A stretch of 64,000 nt of DNA, taken from Lachnospiraceae bacterium. GTDB lineage: Bacteria > Bacillota > Clostridia > Lachnospirales > Lachnospiraceae. Position numbers and translations under genes: made by a program. The stretch covers positions 18,241 to 82,240 of the forward strand of contig JAFQUB010000017.1 in assembly GCA_017408735.1 (NCBI GenBank). The letters are read 5' to 3'. The notes under the pieces were generated by a model, which saw nothing but the letters and a program-made list of their open reading frames with translations, did no database searches and was not told the origin of the DNA. Shown piece by piece: positions 17,303 to 26,742 of this stretch (position 1 is its first letter; every line of letters begins with the position of its first letter).

Positions 17303-18456
17303 TATTTTTTAATATGGTCTTTTACAGCCTTGCTTACTGCTTCAGCCACACGAGGGTCAAATGCTTCCGGTAAAATGTTTTCATCATTTAATTCGTCTTC
17401 CGGTACTAAATTTGCAAGAGCGTGAGCTGCTGCAAGTTTCATTTCTTCTGTAATCTGTGTTGCACGTCCTTCCAATGCACCTTTGAAGATACCAGGGAAA
17501 GCTACTACATTGTTTACCTGATTTGGAAAATCGGAACGTCCGGTACCAACCACTCTTGCACCGGCAGCTTTGGCAACATCTGGCATAATTTCAGGTACCG
17601 GGTTAGCCATAGCGAACAGGATAGAATCTTTATTCATGGAGGAAACCATTTCAGCGCTTACAATGCCCGGAGCAGAAACGCCAACAAAGATATCAGCATT
17701 CTTTAAAGCATCTGCAAGTGTTCCGGCTTCCTGATTTGGATTAGTCTGTTTGCTCATCTCTTCCTGCATCCAGTTTAAGTCAGGTGTGTTCTGGTTAATG
17801 ATACCTGCTTTATCACACATGATTACGTTGGTAAAACCGTAACGAAGAAGAAGTTTTGTGATAGCAACACCGGCGCTTCCGGCACCGTTTACAACTACTT
17901 TACAGTCTTCTTTTTTCTTTCCTGTTACCTTAAGACCGTTGATGATACCGGCTAAAACTACGATAGCAGTACCGTGCTGGTCATCATGGAATACAGGGAT
18001 GTCTAATAGTTCTTTTAATCTTTCTTCGATTTCGAAACAGCGAGGTGCTGAAATATCTTCTAAATTAATTCCGCCGAAAGCAGGTGCAATATTTACAACA
18101 GTTTTAATGATTTCTTCTGTGTCCTGAGTGTCAAGACAGATAGGAAATGCATTTACGCCGCCAAATTCCTTGAATAAAACTGCCTTACCTTCCATAACAG
18201 GCATAGCTGCTTCCGCACCGATATTTCCAAGACCAAGTACAGCACTTCCGTCAGATACAACAGCAACTGTATTGGATTTGATTGTGTATTTATAAGCAGC
18301 TTCTTTATCTTCTGCAATTACCTTACATGGTTCTGCAACACCAGGAGTATAAGCAAGAGCTAAATCTTCTCTTGAACTTACTTTTGATTTTGCTGTAGTT
18401 TCAATTTTTCCGTTCCATTGTTCATGAAGCATAAGAGCTTTTTCGTTCGTTGTCAT
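17302..18456 (-). CDS. NAD(P)-dependent malic enzyme
   Basis: 384-residue short-form malic enzyme that decarboxylates malate to pyruvate in the cytoplasm. Visible features are [10 protein letters not shown] near the N-terminus, the metal-binding region ([11 protein letters not shown]), the Rossmann motif [11 protein letters not shown] and the segment [16 protein letters not shown] 18456 is preferred over an in-frame GTG at 18465 because AAAGGTG sits at correct spacing before it. Cofactor preference cannot be read reliably from the sequence. It heads a minus-strand operon with yhcC-like and DUF4364 genes. Confidence 0.93.
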   Translation of the reverse strand: MTTNEKALMLHEQWNGKIETTAKSKVSSREDLALAYTPGVAEPCKVIAEDKEAAYKYTIKSNTVAVVSDGSAVLGLGNIGAEAAMPVMEGKAVLFKEFGGVNAFPICLDTQDTEEIIKTVVNIAPAFGGINLEDISAPRCFEIEERLKELLDIPVFHDDQHGTAIVVLAGIINGLKVTGKKKEDCKVVVNGAGSAGVAITKLLLRYGFTNVIMCDKAGIINQNTPDLNWMQEEMSKQTNPNQEAGTLADALKNADIFVGVSAPGIVSAEMVSSMNKDSILFAMANPVPEIMPDVAKAAGARVVGTGRSDFPNQVNNVVAFPGIFKGALEGRATQITEEMKLAAAHALANLVPEDELNDENILPEAFDPRVAEAVSKAVKDHIKK

Positions 18457-18558
18457 TTCATTCACCTTTCGTAGCTTAAATTTAATCGAAAATCTGTTTT
18501 CAATCTATCTGTAAGTATAGCACAAAGAAAATATAGGGGCAAGATTGTAAATTATCCT

Positions 18559-18587
18559 TTGTGTTATTTGAAATCTTGTGATATACT
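18559..18587 (+). promoter_or_regulatory. rho promoter
   Basis: TTGTGT (18559-18564), 17-bp spacer, TATACT (18582-18587), leaving a leader of about 110 bases before the rho start codon. Confidence 0.55.
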
Positions 18588-18703
18588 ATAGAAAGAAATG
18601 ATTCTGCGCATCGTGCATCGGTTCTGATGACCTATCCCGAAGGAGAAAATGCACAATAGAATAGTTGATAAGTATAAAGTATAGGAGATTTAAAGGAGTA
18701 AGT

Positions 18704-20092
18704 ATGAGAGAAAAATATGAGTCATTACCATTAGCTACTTTAAAAGAATTAGCAAAAACAAGGGGTATTAAAGGGGTATCTACTATGAAGAAGTCAGAAG
18801 TAGTAGAGGCAATGTTAGAAGAAGACAAAAAAGAAGCTGCCAAGGCACCAAAGCCTGAGAAAGCAGAAGAAACTTCCACAAAGTCTACAGAAGAAAAACC
18901 ACGCAAATCACAGCAGAAAATGGGAGAAGTTATTGAAGATGCCAACGAATTGGCAAGATTAGACAGTGGCCATACGGTAAAGGGAATTTTAGAAGTATTA
19001 CAGGATGGTTATGGATTTATTCGTTCCGCATTAAATTATCTTCCGGGAGAACAGGACGTATATGTAGCACCTGCACAGATTAGAAGATTTAATTTGAAAA
19101 CAGGAGATATTATAGAAGGAAATACAAGAATTAAAACATCTTCTGAAAAATTCAGCGCATTATTATATATCAAGACAATCAATGATATGAAAATCGAGGA
19201 TGCCATGAAGCGTTGTACTTTTGAAGACATGGTACCGATTTTCCCAGATGAAAGACTACGTTTAGAAACATCTTCCAGTGGAATTTCCATGCGTATTATG
19301 GATATTTTATCTCCAATCGGTAAGGGACAGCGTGGTATGATTGTTTCCCCGCCAAAAGCAGGTAAGACAAGCCTTTTAAAGGAAGTGGCAAAATCAATTA
19401 CACACAACAATCCTGATATGCATTTAATTATTCTTCTCATTGATGAACGTCCGGAAGAAGTTACCGATATTAAAGAAGATGTAGAAGGACCAAATGTAGA
19501 AGTAATTTATTCTACATTTGATGAATTGCCGGAACACCATAAGAGAGTATCTGAAATGGTAATCGAACGTGCAAAAAGACTGGTAGAACATAAAAAAGAT
19601 GTTACCATTCTTTTAGACAGTATTACACGTTTGTCCAGAGCATACAACTTAGTAGTGCCTGCCAGCGGTAGAACTTTATCTGGTGGTCTTGACCCGGCCG
19701 CATTGTATATGCCAAAACGTATTTTTGGTGCAGCAAGAAATATGCGCGGAGGCGGAAGTCTTACTATTTTAGCAACTGCACTGGTAGATACCGGAAGCCG
19801 AATGGACGATGTTATTTACGAAGAATTCAAGGGTACCGGTAACATGGAACTTGTATTGGACAGAAAGCTTTCTGAAAAGAGAATTTTCCCGGCTATCGAT
19901 ATTCCTAAATCCAGCACCAGACGAGAAGATTTGCTTCTTACTCAGGATGAACAGGAAGCAGTTTACATTATGCGTAAGGCATTGAACGGTTTGAAGTCAG
20001 ACGAAGCGGTAGAATCTATCTTAAATCTGTTCGTAAAAACCAAAAACAACGAAGAATTCGTACAGATGGTAAAAAAGACAAAATTATTATAA
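18704..20092 (+). CDS. rho: transcription termination factor Rho
   Basis: 462-residue hexameric RNA helicase that ends transcription. The N-terminus has the SAP-like Rho_N domain (LATLKELAKTRGIKG) and then a charged linker rich in Lys, Glu and Ala (about residues 45-85). Next come the cold-shock RNA-binding domain (GYGFIRS), Walker A PPKAGKTSLLK, Walker B in VTILLDSITRLSRAYN and the Q- and R-loop regions. ATG 18704 is chosen because TAAAGGAGTAAGT precedes it; an in-frame TTG at 18665 has none. It is followed by a separate promoter for rpmE. Confidence 0.96.
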   Translation: MREKYESLPLATLKELAKTRGIKGVSTMKKSEVVEAMLEEDKKEAAKAPKPEKAEETSTKSTEEKPRKSQQKMGEVIEDANELARLDSGHTVKGILEVLQDGYGFIRSALNYLPGEQDVYVAPAQIRRFNLKTGDIIEGNTRIKTSSEKFSALLYIKTINDMKIEDAMKRCTFEDMVPIFPDERLRLETSSSGISMRIMDILSPIGKGQRGMIVSPPKAGKTSLLKEVAKSITHNNPDMHLIILLIDERPEEVTDIKEDVEGPNVEVIYSTFDELPEHHKRVSEMVIERAKRLVEHKKDVTILLDSITRLSRAYNLVVPASGRTLSGGLDPAALYMPKRIFGAARNMRGGGSLTILATALVDTGSRMDDVIYEEFKGTGNMELVLDRKLSEKRIFPAIDIPKSSTRREDLLLTQDEQEAVYIMRKALNGLKSDEAVESILNLFVKTKNNEEFVQMVKKTKLL

Positions 20093-20099
20093 AAATAGC

Positions 20100-20128
20100 T
20101 TGCACTTTATAAAAGTCTGTGATATACT
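20100..20128 (+). promoter_or_regulatory. rpmE promoter
   Basis: TTGCAC (20100-20105), 17-bp spacer, TATACT (20123-20128), directly after the rho stop codon. Confidence 0.6.
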
Positions 20129-20135
20129 TAGAAAG

Positions 20136-20241
20136 CTGTTTATGAAAAAATGAAATCAACATAAGTTGATTTAGAGAATAGAAAGTCTGCGAAGCGTGCT
20201 TTCTATGGTAGCTATAAGAATTTGGTAAAGAGGTGAAACGA
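20136..20241 (+). promoter_or_regulatory. structured rpmE leader, candidate L31 autoregulatory element
   Basis: A leader of about 105 bases with two hairpins: AAATCAAC-ATAA-GTTGATTT (20153-20172) and ATAGAAAG with CTTTCTAT (20178-20206). Leaders that bind L31 are known in Firmicutes; I cannot confirm a match to that motif without a covariance search. Confidence 0.35.
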
Positions 20242-20451
20242 ATGAGAGAAGGAATCCATCCAGAATATTATCAGGCAGAAGTTACTTGCAACTGTGGTAA
20301 CACATTTGTTACTGGTTCTACAAAGGAAAGCATCCACGTTGAAATTTGTTCAAAGTGCCATCCTTTCTATACAGGACAGCAGAAAGCTGCTAAGGCTCGT
20401 GGACGTATTGACCAGTTCAACAAGAAATATGGTATGGGCGAAAACAAATAA
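20242..20451 (+). CDS. rpmE: 50S ribosomal protein L31 (zinc-binding form)
   Basis: 69-residue bL31. The four cysteines CNCG and CSKC (about residues 15-36) show the zinc-binding C+ form, as opposed to the zinc-free paralogue made in zinc shortage. HPFYTG and the basic tail are typical. AAGAGGTGAAACGA precedes the ATG at 20242. A terminator follows at 20468. The C+ form is interesting beside a zinc-uptake operon elsewhere in the window, but no direct link is visible. Confidence 0.96.
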   Translation: MREGIHPEYYQAEVTCNCGNTFVTGSTKESIHVEICSKCHPFYTGQQKAAKARGRIDQFNKKYGMGENK

Positions 20452-20467
20452 GTCTAACATAAAGATA

Positions 20468-20499
20468 AGGTTGAGGTTGCATAATCTCAACCTATTTTT
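20468..20499 (+). terminator. intrinsic terminator after rpmE
   Basis: AGGTTGAG pairs with CTCAACCT around a 10-base loop, followed by ATTTTTG. Confidence 0.85.
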
Positions 20500-20568
20500 G
20501 ATTAAAGACATGGAAAAGCTTAGGTAAGCGTTTACAAATAGAGAGGGAATATACGGAGGTGACATGGC

Positions 20569-21969
20569 TTGAAGTCATCAGGAATTGGCGGACAGGCAGT
20601 GATGGAAGGTATTATGATGAAAAACGGTGATACCTACGCAGTTGCTGTAAGAAAGCCGGACAAAGAAATTGTCGTAAAAAAAGATGTACATAAGACTTTT
20701 AAAAAATGTGAGAAATTAACAAAGCTTCCTTTTATAAGAGGTGTTTTTAATTTTATAGATTCCCTGCTACTGGGAATGAGCACTCTGACTTATTCAGCAG
20801 AGTTTTACGAAGAAGACGAGGAACCGTCTAAACTGGACAAAGCATTGGAAAAGTTTATGGGCGGTTTTGGTGAAAAGTTTATTATGGGAATGACAGTTGC
20901 CGTATCTATTATTCTGGCAGTTGGCATTTTTATGATTTTCCCATATTTTTTGGCAGAATTGTTTCAAACAATTATTGTGTCAGATATTTTGCTGGCATTG
21001 TTAGAAGGCGTCATTCGTGTGGCAATCTTGTTAGGATACATTTTCCTGATATCGAAAATAGAAGATATCCAGAGAGTTTTTATGTATCATGGAGCAGAAC
21101 ATAAATGTATCAACTGCATTGAACATGGTTTGGAATTAAACGTGGAAAATGTAATGAAAAGCTCCAAAGAGCATAAACGATGTGGAACCAGCTTTTTGTT
21201 AGTAGTTATGGTGGTAAGTATTATTTTCTTCCTGTTCATCAGAGTGGATTCTGCATGGTTGCGAGTAGTCTTAAGAATTCTTCTGGTACCTGTAATTGCC
21301 GGAGTATCTTATGAATTTATCCGTCTGGCAGGAAGAAGTGATAATAAAATCGTGTTGGCTTTAAGTAAGCCGGGAATGTTATTACAGCGTTTGACAACCA
21401 GTGAGCCGGATGAAAGCATGGTGGAAGTGGCTATTAAGGCCGTGGAAGCAGTGTTTGACTGGGAAGCGTATCTAGAAGAAAATAAAGAGGGATTTGTGGC
21501 TGAGAAGGCAGAGAAAGAGCCTGAGGCTGAAATGGTGTCCTCACCTAAAGTTGGAGAAAAAGCAGAAGCCACGCAGCAGGAAGAGGCTGATGTTGTTCCG
21601 GAATATTCTGCAAGAGAAACAAAAACAGAGCCAAAGAAGGGACCTGCTGACATTGTGGAAGATAATACACTTCCGGCACCAAGACTTACCGAAGTAAATG
21701 ATTCAGAAAAAGGCGTAATCCATTTACAGTGGGAAAAAGTAAAAAAAGCCAGTGGTTACGTTGTTTACAGAAAAAATGCAGAAGAAGACATTTATAAGAT
21801 GTATTCTGATATAAAGAAGAACACTTTCGATGATGTGGAAGTTGAACCGGATATGATTTATTATTACAGAGTGCGTGCATTTGTTCAAAAGGGTGACAAA
21901 AAGGTTTATGGCCAGTTATCACCGATTGAATCCAACGGATACAGTTCTCGTGTGAAATCAAAATATTAG
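20569..21969 (+). CDS. DUF1385 membrane protein with C-terminal fibronectin type III domain
   Basis: 466-residue protein. The first 300 residues are DUF1385 (YqhQ-like): SSGIGGQAVMEGIMMKN at the start, four or five transmembrane segments, and the conserved YHGAEHKCINCIEHG with a His/Cys cluster. An acidic, Lys/Glu-rich linker of about 60 residues leads to a fibronectin type III-like domain (LPAPRLTEVN onward to VKSKY). Function is not known. The start is TTG at 20569 with ACGGAGGTGACA before it. It precedes prmC and prfA, a common Clostridia gene order (rpmE-DUF1385-prmC-prfA), and probably shares their transcript. Confidence 0.9.
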   Translation: MKSSGIGGQAVMEGIMMKNGDTYAVAVRKPDKEIVVKKDVHKTFKKCEKLTKLPFIRGVFNFIDSLLLGMSTLTYSAEFYEEDEEPSKLDKALEKFMGGFGEKFIMGMTVAVSIILAVGIFMIFPYFLAELFQTIIVSDILLALLEGVIRVAILLGYIFLISKIEDIQRVFMYHGAEHKCINCIEHGLELNVENVMKSSKEHKRCGTSFLLVVMVVSIIFFLFIRVDSAWLRVVLRILLVPVIAGVSYEFIRLAGRSDNKIVLALSKPGMLLQRLTTSEPDESMVEVAIKAVEAVFDWEAYLEENKEGFVAEKAEKEPEAEMVSSPKVGEKAEATQQEEADVVPEYSARETKTEPKKGPADIVEDNTLPAPRLTEVNDSEKGVIHLQWEKVKKASGYVVYRKNAEEDIYKMYSDIKKNTFDDVEVEPDMIYYYRVRAFVQKGDKKVYGQLSPIESNGYSSRVKSKY

Positions 21970-21977
21970 GTGGCTGT

Positions 21978-22811
21978 ATGAATCTGAATGATTTAAATGA
22001 AAAAATTATTTCTATATTAAAAGAGGAAGAAATAAAAGAAGCAGAACTGGAAGCTTTCTATATTATTGAAGCGGTGATGAAGTTATCCCGACCTATGTTT
22101 TTTATAAAAAAAAGAGATGAAGTGTCAGAGCAGGATGTAAGTAGCTGTCTTGCCATCGCCCAAAAGCGAAGTGAGCATATGCCGCTACAGTATATTCTGG
22201 GAACACAGGAATTTATGGGCCTTTCATTTAAGGTGACACCGGATGTTCTGATTCCAAGACAGGACACGGAAGGTCTTGTGGAGGAAGTGTTAAAGCAGGT
22301 AAAACCCGGAATTAAAGTGCTTGATATGTGTACCGGTTCCGGATGTATTGCAGTAAGTGTTGCGAAATTTGCACCCAATGTTCAGGTAAGTGCTGCTGAC
22401 ATTTCACCGAAAGCATTGGAAGTAGCAAAGGAAAACGCTGCCACAAATCAGGTGCAGATAAATTTTATAGAAAGTGATATGTTTACAGAAATCAGGGAAA
22501 AGTATGATATGATTATATCCAATCCCCCTTATATCAAAAGTCAGGTTGTTACAACGCTGATGCCGGAAGTTAGGGATTACGAACCACATCTTGCATTAGA
22601 TGGAAAAGAAGATGGTTTGTTTTTCTACCGAAAGCTTGCAAAAGAGTCAGGAAATTTCCTGACACCGGGTGGCATGCTGTGTTTAGAAATCGGTTATGAC
22701 CAAGGAGCGGAAGTGGCACAACTGTTAAAACAGCAGGGATTTATACAAGTGAGAGTAGAGCAGGATTTATGTGGACTTGACCGGAATGTATATGGAAAAT
22801 TACCGGAGTAG
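21978..22811 (+). CDS. prmC: release-factor glutamine N5-methyltransferase PrmC
   Basis: 277-residue SAM-dependent enzyme that methylates the GGQ glutamine of release factors. The N-terminal helical domain is followed by a Rossmann methyltransferase domain with the SAM site VLDMCTGSGCIAVS and the catalytic NPPY motif (IISNPPYI). The substrate gene prfA follows 39 bases downstream, which supports the assignment. The ATG is eight bases after the DUF1385 stop. Confidence 0.96.
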   Translation: MNLNDLNEKIISILKEEEIKEAELEAFYIIEAVMKLSRPMFFIKKRDEVSEQDVSSCLAIAQKRSEHMPLQYILGTQEFMGLSFKVTPDVLIPRQDTEGLVEEVLKQVKPGIKVLDMCTGSGCIAVSVAKFAPNVQVSAADISPKALEVAKENAATNQVQINFIESDMFTEIREKYDMIISNPPYIKSQVVTTLMPEVRDYEPHLALDGKEDGLFFYRKLAKESGNFLTPGGMLCLEIGYDQGAEVAQLLKQQGFIQVRVEQDLCGLDRNVYGKLPE

Positions 22812-22850
22812 AAGAATACGTTAGATAGTTTTTAAATTAGGAGGAATATC

Positions 22851-23924
22851 ATGTTTGACAGATTAGAGGATTTATTAGTTCGATTTGAAGAATTGATGAG
22901 CGAATTAAGTGAACCGGATGTAGCCGGAAATCAGGAACGTTTCCGTAAGTTGATGAAGGAACAAAACGACCTGACACCAATCGTAGAAGCTTATAAAGAA
23001 TATAAGGCTGCAAAGCAGAATATTGAAGACAGTCTGGCAATGCTTGATGAAGAAAGCGATGAAGAATTAAGAGAGCTTGCTAAGGAAGAATTAAACGATT
23101 CTAAAGCAAGAGTAGAAGAGCTGGAACATGAGTTGAAGATTCTTCTTCTTCCAAAAGACCCGAATGATGATAAAAACGTTATCGTAGAAATTCGTGCCGG
23201 TGCGGGCGGTGATGAAGCGGCATTGTTTGCAGCAGAAGTTTACCGTATGTATATACATTACGCAGAAAGTCACCGTTGGAAAGTAGAAACCATGGAATAC
23301 GAAGAAATCGGTATTGGTGGTATGAAGAACGTAACCTTTATGATTTCTGGTCAGGGTGCATATTCCAAGATGAAATATGAATCCGGTGTACACCGTGTAC
23401 AGCGTGTTCCGGAAACAGAATCCGGCGGACGTATTCACACATCTACAATTACGGTTGCGGTTATGCCGGAAGCGGAAGAAGTAGACATCAAAATCGATGA
23501 AAAAGATATTCGTATTGACGTAATGCGTGCCTCCGGTAACGGTGGACAGTGTGTCAACACCACAGACTCTGCGGTACGACTGACTCACTACCCAACAGGT
23601 ATTGTGATTTACAGCCAGACCGAAAAATCCCAGTTACAGAATAAGGAAAAAGCGTTCGCCCTGTTGCGTGCTAAATTGTACGATATCGAATGCCAGAAAG
23701 CCCATGATGCAGAAGCAGAAGCGAGAAGAAGCCAGATTGGTACCGGCGACCGTTCTGAAAAGATTAGAACCTATAACTTCCCACAGGGACGTGTAACCGA
23801 CCATAGAATCGGACTTACGCTGTATAAGTTGGATAAGATTATGAACGGGGATATTCAGGAGATTATTGATGCTTGTGTTGCGGCGGATCAGGCGGCGAAG
23901 TTGGCGAATATGCAGGAGAACTAG
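22851..23924 (+). CDS. prfA: peptide chain release factor 1
   Basis: 357-residue RF1, which reads UAA and UAG. Visible are the PxT-type codon-recognition motif (RVPETESGG), the catalytic GGQ loop ([10 protein letters not shown]) that PrmC methylates, and the C-terminal helix ending [12 protein letters not shown]. The sequence after the GGQ is Cys-Val-Asn rather than the more usual His-Val-Asn. The last 42 bases reappear in diverged form at 24471-24512, beyond an acetyltransferase gene. Confidence 0.97.
   Translation: MFDRLEDLLVRFEELMSELSEPDVAGNQERFRKLMKEQNDLTPIVEAYKEYKAAKQNIEDSLAMLDEESDEELRELAKEELNDSKARVEELEHELKILLLPKDPNDDKNVIVEIRAGAGGDEAALFAAEVYRMYIHYAESHRWKVETMEYEEIGIGGMKNVTFMISGQGAYSKMKYESGVHRVQRVPETESGGRIHTSTITVAVMPEAEEVDIKIDEKDIRIDVMRASGNGGQCVNTTDSAVRLTHYPTGIVIYSQTEKSQLQNKEKAFALLRAKLYDIECQKAHDAEAEARRSQIGTGDRSEKIRTYNFPQGRVTDHRIGLTLYKLDKIMNGDIQEIIDACVAADQAAKLANMQEN
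23883..23924 (+). repeat. prfA 3'-end repeat, copy 1 (part of prfA)
   Basis: The last 42 bases of prfA, matching 24471-24512 at 36 of 42 positions, both ending in TAG and both coding [11 protein letters not shown] in frame. It marks the left edge of the acquired acetyltransferase segment. Confidence 0.85.
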
Positions 23925-23967
23925 GGGGGATTGGTCTATTGAATACAAATTGTAAGAGGTAAGGCTA

Positions 23968-24387
23968 ATGCTAGAAATTAGATATGTTCAATCAGAAGAT
24001 AAAGAGTTTTGGTATAGTCTTGATAAGCACCTGCCAGAACAAGAATTTGATAATAAAGTTAGAGATAAAAGAGGATACGTTTTATTAGATGATAATAAAC
24101 CAATAGGATTGTTGAGATATAATCTTTTTTGGGATAATACGCCATTTTGTACAATGTTATTTGTTGATTGGAATTATCACGGAAAAGGTTATGGAAAGAA
24201 ACTTATGGAACATTGGGAAAATGATGTGAAATCACAAGGATATGGTATGCTTTTGACATCTACACAGGTTGATGAAGAAGCACAGCATTTTTATAGAAAA
24301 TTAGGATATAAAGATTGTGGTGGTTTTGTTATAGATGTTCCAGGGTATGAGCAACCAATGGAGATGTTCTTGATTAAAGGAATTTAG
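23968..24387 (+). CDS. GNAT-family N-acetyltransferase
   Basis: 139-residue acetyltransferase of the GNAT fold. The acetyl-CoA-binding motif is DWNYHGKGYGKKLMEHWE (R/QxxGxG/A type), followed by VDEEAQHFYRKLGYKD, the usual beta-bulge and C-terminal region. The substrate is unknown. It is distinctly more AT-rich than prfA and sits between two copies of the prfA 3' end, so it was probably acquired together with a replacement prfA tail. Ribosome site AGAGGTAAGGC precedes it. Confidence 0.88.
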   Translation: MLEIRYVQSEDKEFWYSLDKHLPEQEFDNKVRDKRGYVLLDDNKPIGLLRYNLFWDNTPFCTMLFVDWNYHGKGYGKKLMEHWENDVKSQGYGMLLTSTQVDEEAQHFYRKLGYKDCGGFVIDVPGYEQPMEMFLIKGI

Positions 24388-24470
24388 CAAATTCCAATTT
24401 GTAAGACGAGGAAAAATTTTTCATTGCATTCATGAGTATTTATGCTATTAAGTAATGTATGTGCATTGCA

Positions 24471-24512
24471 CCCGACCAGGCGGCTAAGTTGGCGAATATG
24501 CAGGAAGACTAG
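24471..24512 (+). repeat. displaced prfA 3' tail, copy 2
   Basis: Reads [16 protein letters not shown] and stop, in frame with no start codon. The differences from prfA's own end are mostly silent or conservative, as expected for a coding sequence that diverged before or after displacement. Confidence 0.85.
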
Positions 24513-24570
24513 GAGAGATATTCCCAGTTTTGGTGTGAGATTGAAAATGAAGATTTGAGATGCAAAAATA

Positions 24571-24617
24571 AAGTGCTCTATATCAGTTTATGTGGCTGAT
24601 GTAGGGCATTTTTTGTG
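24571..24617 (+). terminator. intrinsic terminator, probably the original prfA operon terminator
   Basis: GTGCTCTATATCAG pairs with CTGATGTAGGGCAT (with G-U pairs) around a 9-base loop, followed by TTTTTTG. It lies just after the displaced prfA tail. Confidence 0.8.
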
Positions 24618-24653
24618 TGGAGAGGAAGGCGGATATGTATCTTTTGTTTTCTA

Positions 24654-24701
24654 TTGACAAAGAATAGGTAATGTGTTACCTTATATAAAGTAATATATTA
24701 C
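24654..24701 (+). promoter_or_regulatory. promoter and two palindromic MarR operators
   Basis: TTGACA at 24654-24659 is followed by AGGTAATGTGTTACCT (24666-24681), a perfect inverted repeat, and by GTAATATATTAC (24690-24701), also perfect and about 22 bp on. Both share the GTAAT/ATTAC core. They lie across the expected -10 and start site of the MarR gene, consistent with autorepression. Confidence 0.72.
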
Positions 24702-24716
24702 CTATTGGAGGAGAAA

Positions 24717-25190
24717 ATGAATATTAAAGAAGTTATCAATAGTAATAAAGTAGATTTTACAGGAATTGAATTATCATATTTTCTGCTCGGATTATTAAGT
24801 GCATTTGAGAATAGATTTCAGGCAGTGGCAGATAGTACAATGAAAGAGATTAGTTGGAAACAGTTTTTTGCTATTATATGCGTTAACTTGTGTAAAGACA
24901 AACCAACAGTGAAAGAATTGGCAGAGATAATGGGTAGCTCTCATCAGAATGTAAAACAGATTTTGTTAAAATTGGAAAACAAAGGGTTTGTTGATATTAC
25001 TGTAGATGAGAACGATAAAAGAAAGCAACGTATTGAACTTACTGAATATTGTAGAGACTTCTGTGCGAAGAACAATGAAATGAGTGCAAACATCATGAAA
25101 AAAATGTTTGAAGGTATATCAGACGAACAACTGCAGATGACAATACAGACCATTATACAAATGGAAGATAATTTAAAGCGTCAGTTTTAG
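24717..25190 (+). CDS. MarR-family transcriptional regulator
   Basis: 157-residue MarR-type winged-helix regulator. The recognition region is TVKELAEIMGSSHQNVKQILLKLENKGFVDI, followed by the wing (DENDKRKQRIELTE). ATG at 24717 follows GGAGGAGAAA. Two palindromes overlap its promoter, so it probably represses itself and the flavodoxin-like gene 37 bases downstream. The effector is unknown. Confidence 0.9.
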   Translation: MNIKEVINSNKVDFTGIELSYFLLGLLSAFENRFQAVADSTMKEISWKQFFAIICVNLCKDKPTVKELAEIMGSSHQNVKQILLKLENKGFVDITVDENDKRKQRIELTEYCRDFCAKNNEMSANIMKKMFEGISDEQLQMTIQTIIQMEDNLKRQF

Positions 25191-25227
25191 TTATGGGGAT
25201 AATAAAAGATAGATGGAGGATAAAAAG

Positions 25228-25761
25228 ATGGAAAAAGATATTGTAGTTATTTATAATTCACAGACTGGATTTACGAAGAGATATGCCCAGTGGATTAGTG
25301 AAGCACTGGAGTGCACATGTGTGGAATTTAACGAAGCTAATAAGTTGGATTTTGATAAGTACACAACGATTATATTTGGTGGGTGGGCTTGTGCAGGGAG
25401 CGTAAGCAAATTAAAGTGGTTCAAAAAAAATATGAAAAAGTGGAATAACAAAAAATTGGCAGTTTATTGCGTCGGAGGTAGTCCGATAGAGAATCCGGAA
25501 GTAGAAACGGCTATGAAAAATTGCCTCAGTGCGGAAGAACATAAAAATGCAAGAATTTTTTATTGCCCGGGTGGATTTAATTATGAGAAAATGTCTGCAT
25601 CTTCGAAGCTCATGATGAAGATGTTTATAAGTGCATTGAAAGCGAAAAAGGATAAAACAGAAGAAGAGAAGATTATGATAGAAATGATTTCAAAATCCTA
25701 TGATATTTCTAGCAAGAAATACATCGAACCTATTGTAGAGTGGGCGAAAGAAGTAAAGTAG
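25228..25761 (+). CDS. flavodoxin-domain protein
   Basis: 177-residue protein with the flavodoxin fold. YNSQTGFTKRYAQWI near the N-terminus is the FMN phosphate-binding loop, and GGWACAG and CVGGSP are the later flavin-contacting loops. It resembles HemG-like or long-tailed flavodoxin-domain proteins of Clostridia. ATG 25228 is preferred to 25213 because GGAGG lies between them at proper spacing. It is probably under MarR control; it may serve in redox stress or detoxification, which is inference. Confidence 0.85.
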   Translation: MEKDIVVIYNSQTGFTKRYAQWISEALECTCVEFNEANKLDFDKYTTIIFGGWACAGSVSKLKWFKKNMKKWNNKKLAVYCVGGSPIENPEVETAMKNCLSAEEHKNARIFYCPGGFNYEKMSASSKLMMKMFISALKAKKDKTEEEKIMIEMISKSYDISSKKYIEPIVEWAKEVK

Positions 25762-25796
25762 TAATTACGTATTGAAGAATATGGAGTAAAATTAAA

Positions 25797-26426
25797 ATGA
25801 TTCACAGAGAGGACATGTTGGAACTAACGAGACGCATGAACCCAAGCAGAAACTGTTTCGACAGAATCGCAGGGGCGTACATAAATGATATGGGAGAGAT
25901 GGATGAGAGTTTCAATATCCATTTCGGGAAACTTTCAACCTCTGAAAAAACAAGGAATTTAGAATTGGCGAAAGCCATCCCTTTTTCAAAAACCAATATA
26001 CAGCTAAAAGAATATACTTTCCCAGAGACTGTCAAAGGAAAAGACAGCATGTGGCAGCTTCTTCAGGCAATGTTACAATGTGGCTTGAAAAATGATGCAC
26101 TGATGGAAATCTTCTATGAACAGATTGCAGACGGATATCCTGTGGATTATAAATTCGCGGTATTTGTGTTTCATGGCGTATATGATGTGCCGTTAAAGGG
26201 GAAAGACAAGGAAAATTTATGGGAATCAGAGGAAGTGTATGATTTTGTAATCTGCACGGTCAGTCCTATGGAGGGGGAATATGAGCCGGCAGAACCAGTC
26301 TTTGGATTTTTGTATCCTGCATTTTCTGATAGAAGTGCAGACAAAGAGAAAATAGATATTTTTCATGCAGATTCTGAAAAACAGGAGGAGGGGCTTATGT
26401 ATAAATTATTTGGAAAAAGAAAGTAG
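25797..26426 (+). CDS. DUF4317 family protein, short form
   Basis: 209-residue protein matching the N-terminal half of DUF4317 (MIHREDMLELTRRMNPSRNC, IAGAYIND, YDVPLKGKD, FVICTVSPM, FGFLYPAF). Usual DUF4317 proteins are near 400 residues, so this one lacks the second half; the reading frame ends cleanly with GLMYKLFGKRK and the truncation could be natural. No function is known. The next small gene starts five bases downstream. Confidence 0.75.
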   Translation: MIHREDMLELTRRMNPSRNCFDRIAGAYINDMGEMDESFNIHFGKLSTSEKTRNLELAKAIPFSKTNIQLKEYTFPETVKGKDSMWQLLQAMLQCGLKNDALMEIFYEQIADGYPVDYKFAVFVFHGVYDVPLKGKDKENLWESEEVYDFVICTVSPMEGEYEPAEPVFGFLYPAFSDRSADKEKIDIFHADSEKQEEGLMYKLFGKRK

Positions 26427-26430
26427 TGAA

Positions 26431-26685
26431 ATGATGGAATACATAAAAGCAACTTCAAAAGACGAAGAACAAATATGTCAAATGTATGAAAAAAGAGGTT
26501 ATCGCACAATAAAGTTTGACCAGTGGACTGTGGCAAATGATGTGATTCTGGTATATGGAATCATGGAAAAAGCATTGTCTGCTTCGAATACCTCAATTTG
26601 TTATGAAGGAAAATATTTTATTCCCAAAATGAATACCGAAAATGGAGATAAGTGGAAAGGGGCTTCTATCTTAATTGAGCAATAG
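26431..26685 (+). CDS. hypothetical protein, 84 residues
   Basis: Small protein not recognised. It begins MMEYIKATSKDEEQICQMY and has a mixed alpha/beta look with no membrane segment. The first half (DEEQICQMYEKRGYRTIKFD) is slightly like the N-terminus of an acetyltransferase. ATG at 26431 follows GGAAAAAGAAAG. It is likely cotranscribed with the DUF4317 gene and ends at the terminator at 26700. Confidence 0.5.
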   Translation: MMEYIKATSKDEEQICQMYEKRGYRTIKFDQWTVANDVILVYGIMEKALSASNTSICYEGKYFIPKMNTENGDKWKGASILIEQ

Positions 26686-26699
26686 TTGAAAGCATTTTG

Positions 26700-26742
26700 A
26701 GAAAAGGCAAAACCCATTACATCGGTTTTGCCTTTTCTTTTC
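26700..26742. terminator. bidirectional terminator overlapping a minus-strand stop codon
   Basis: A perfect 15-bp stem (AGAAAAGGCAAAACC at 26700-26714 with its complement at 26724-26738) around a 9-base loop, T-rich on the right and A-rich on the left. The last codons of the minus-strand gene lie inside it. Confidence 0.85.
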
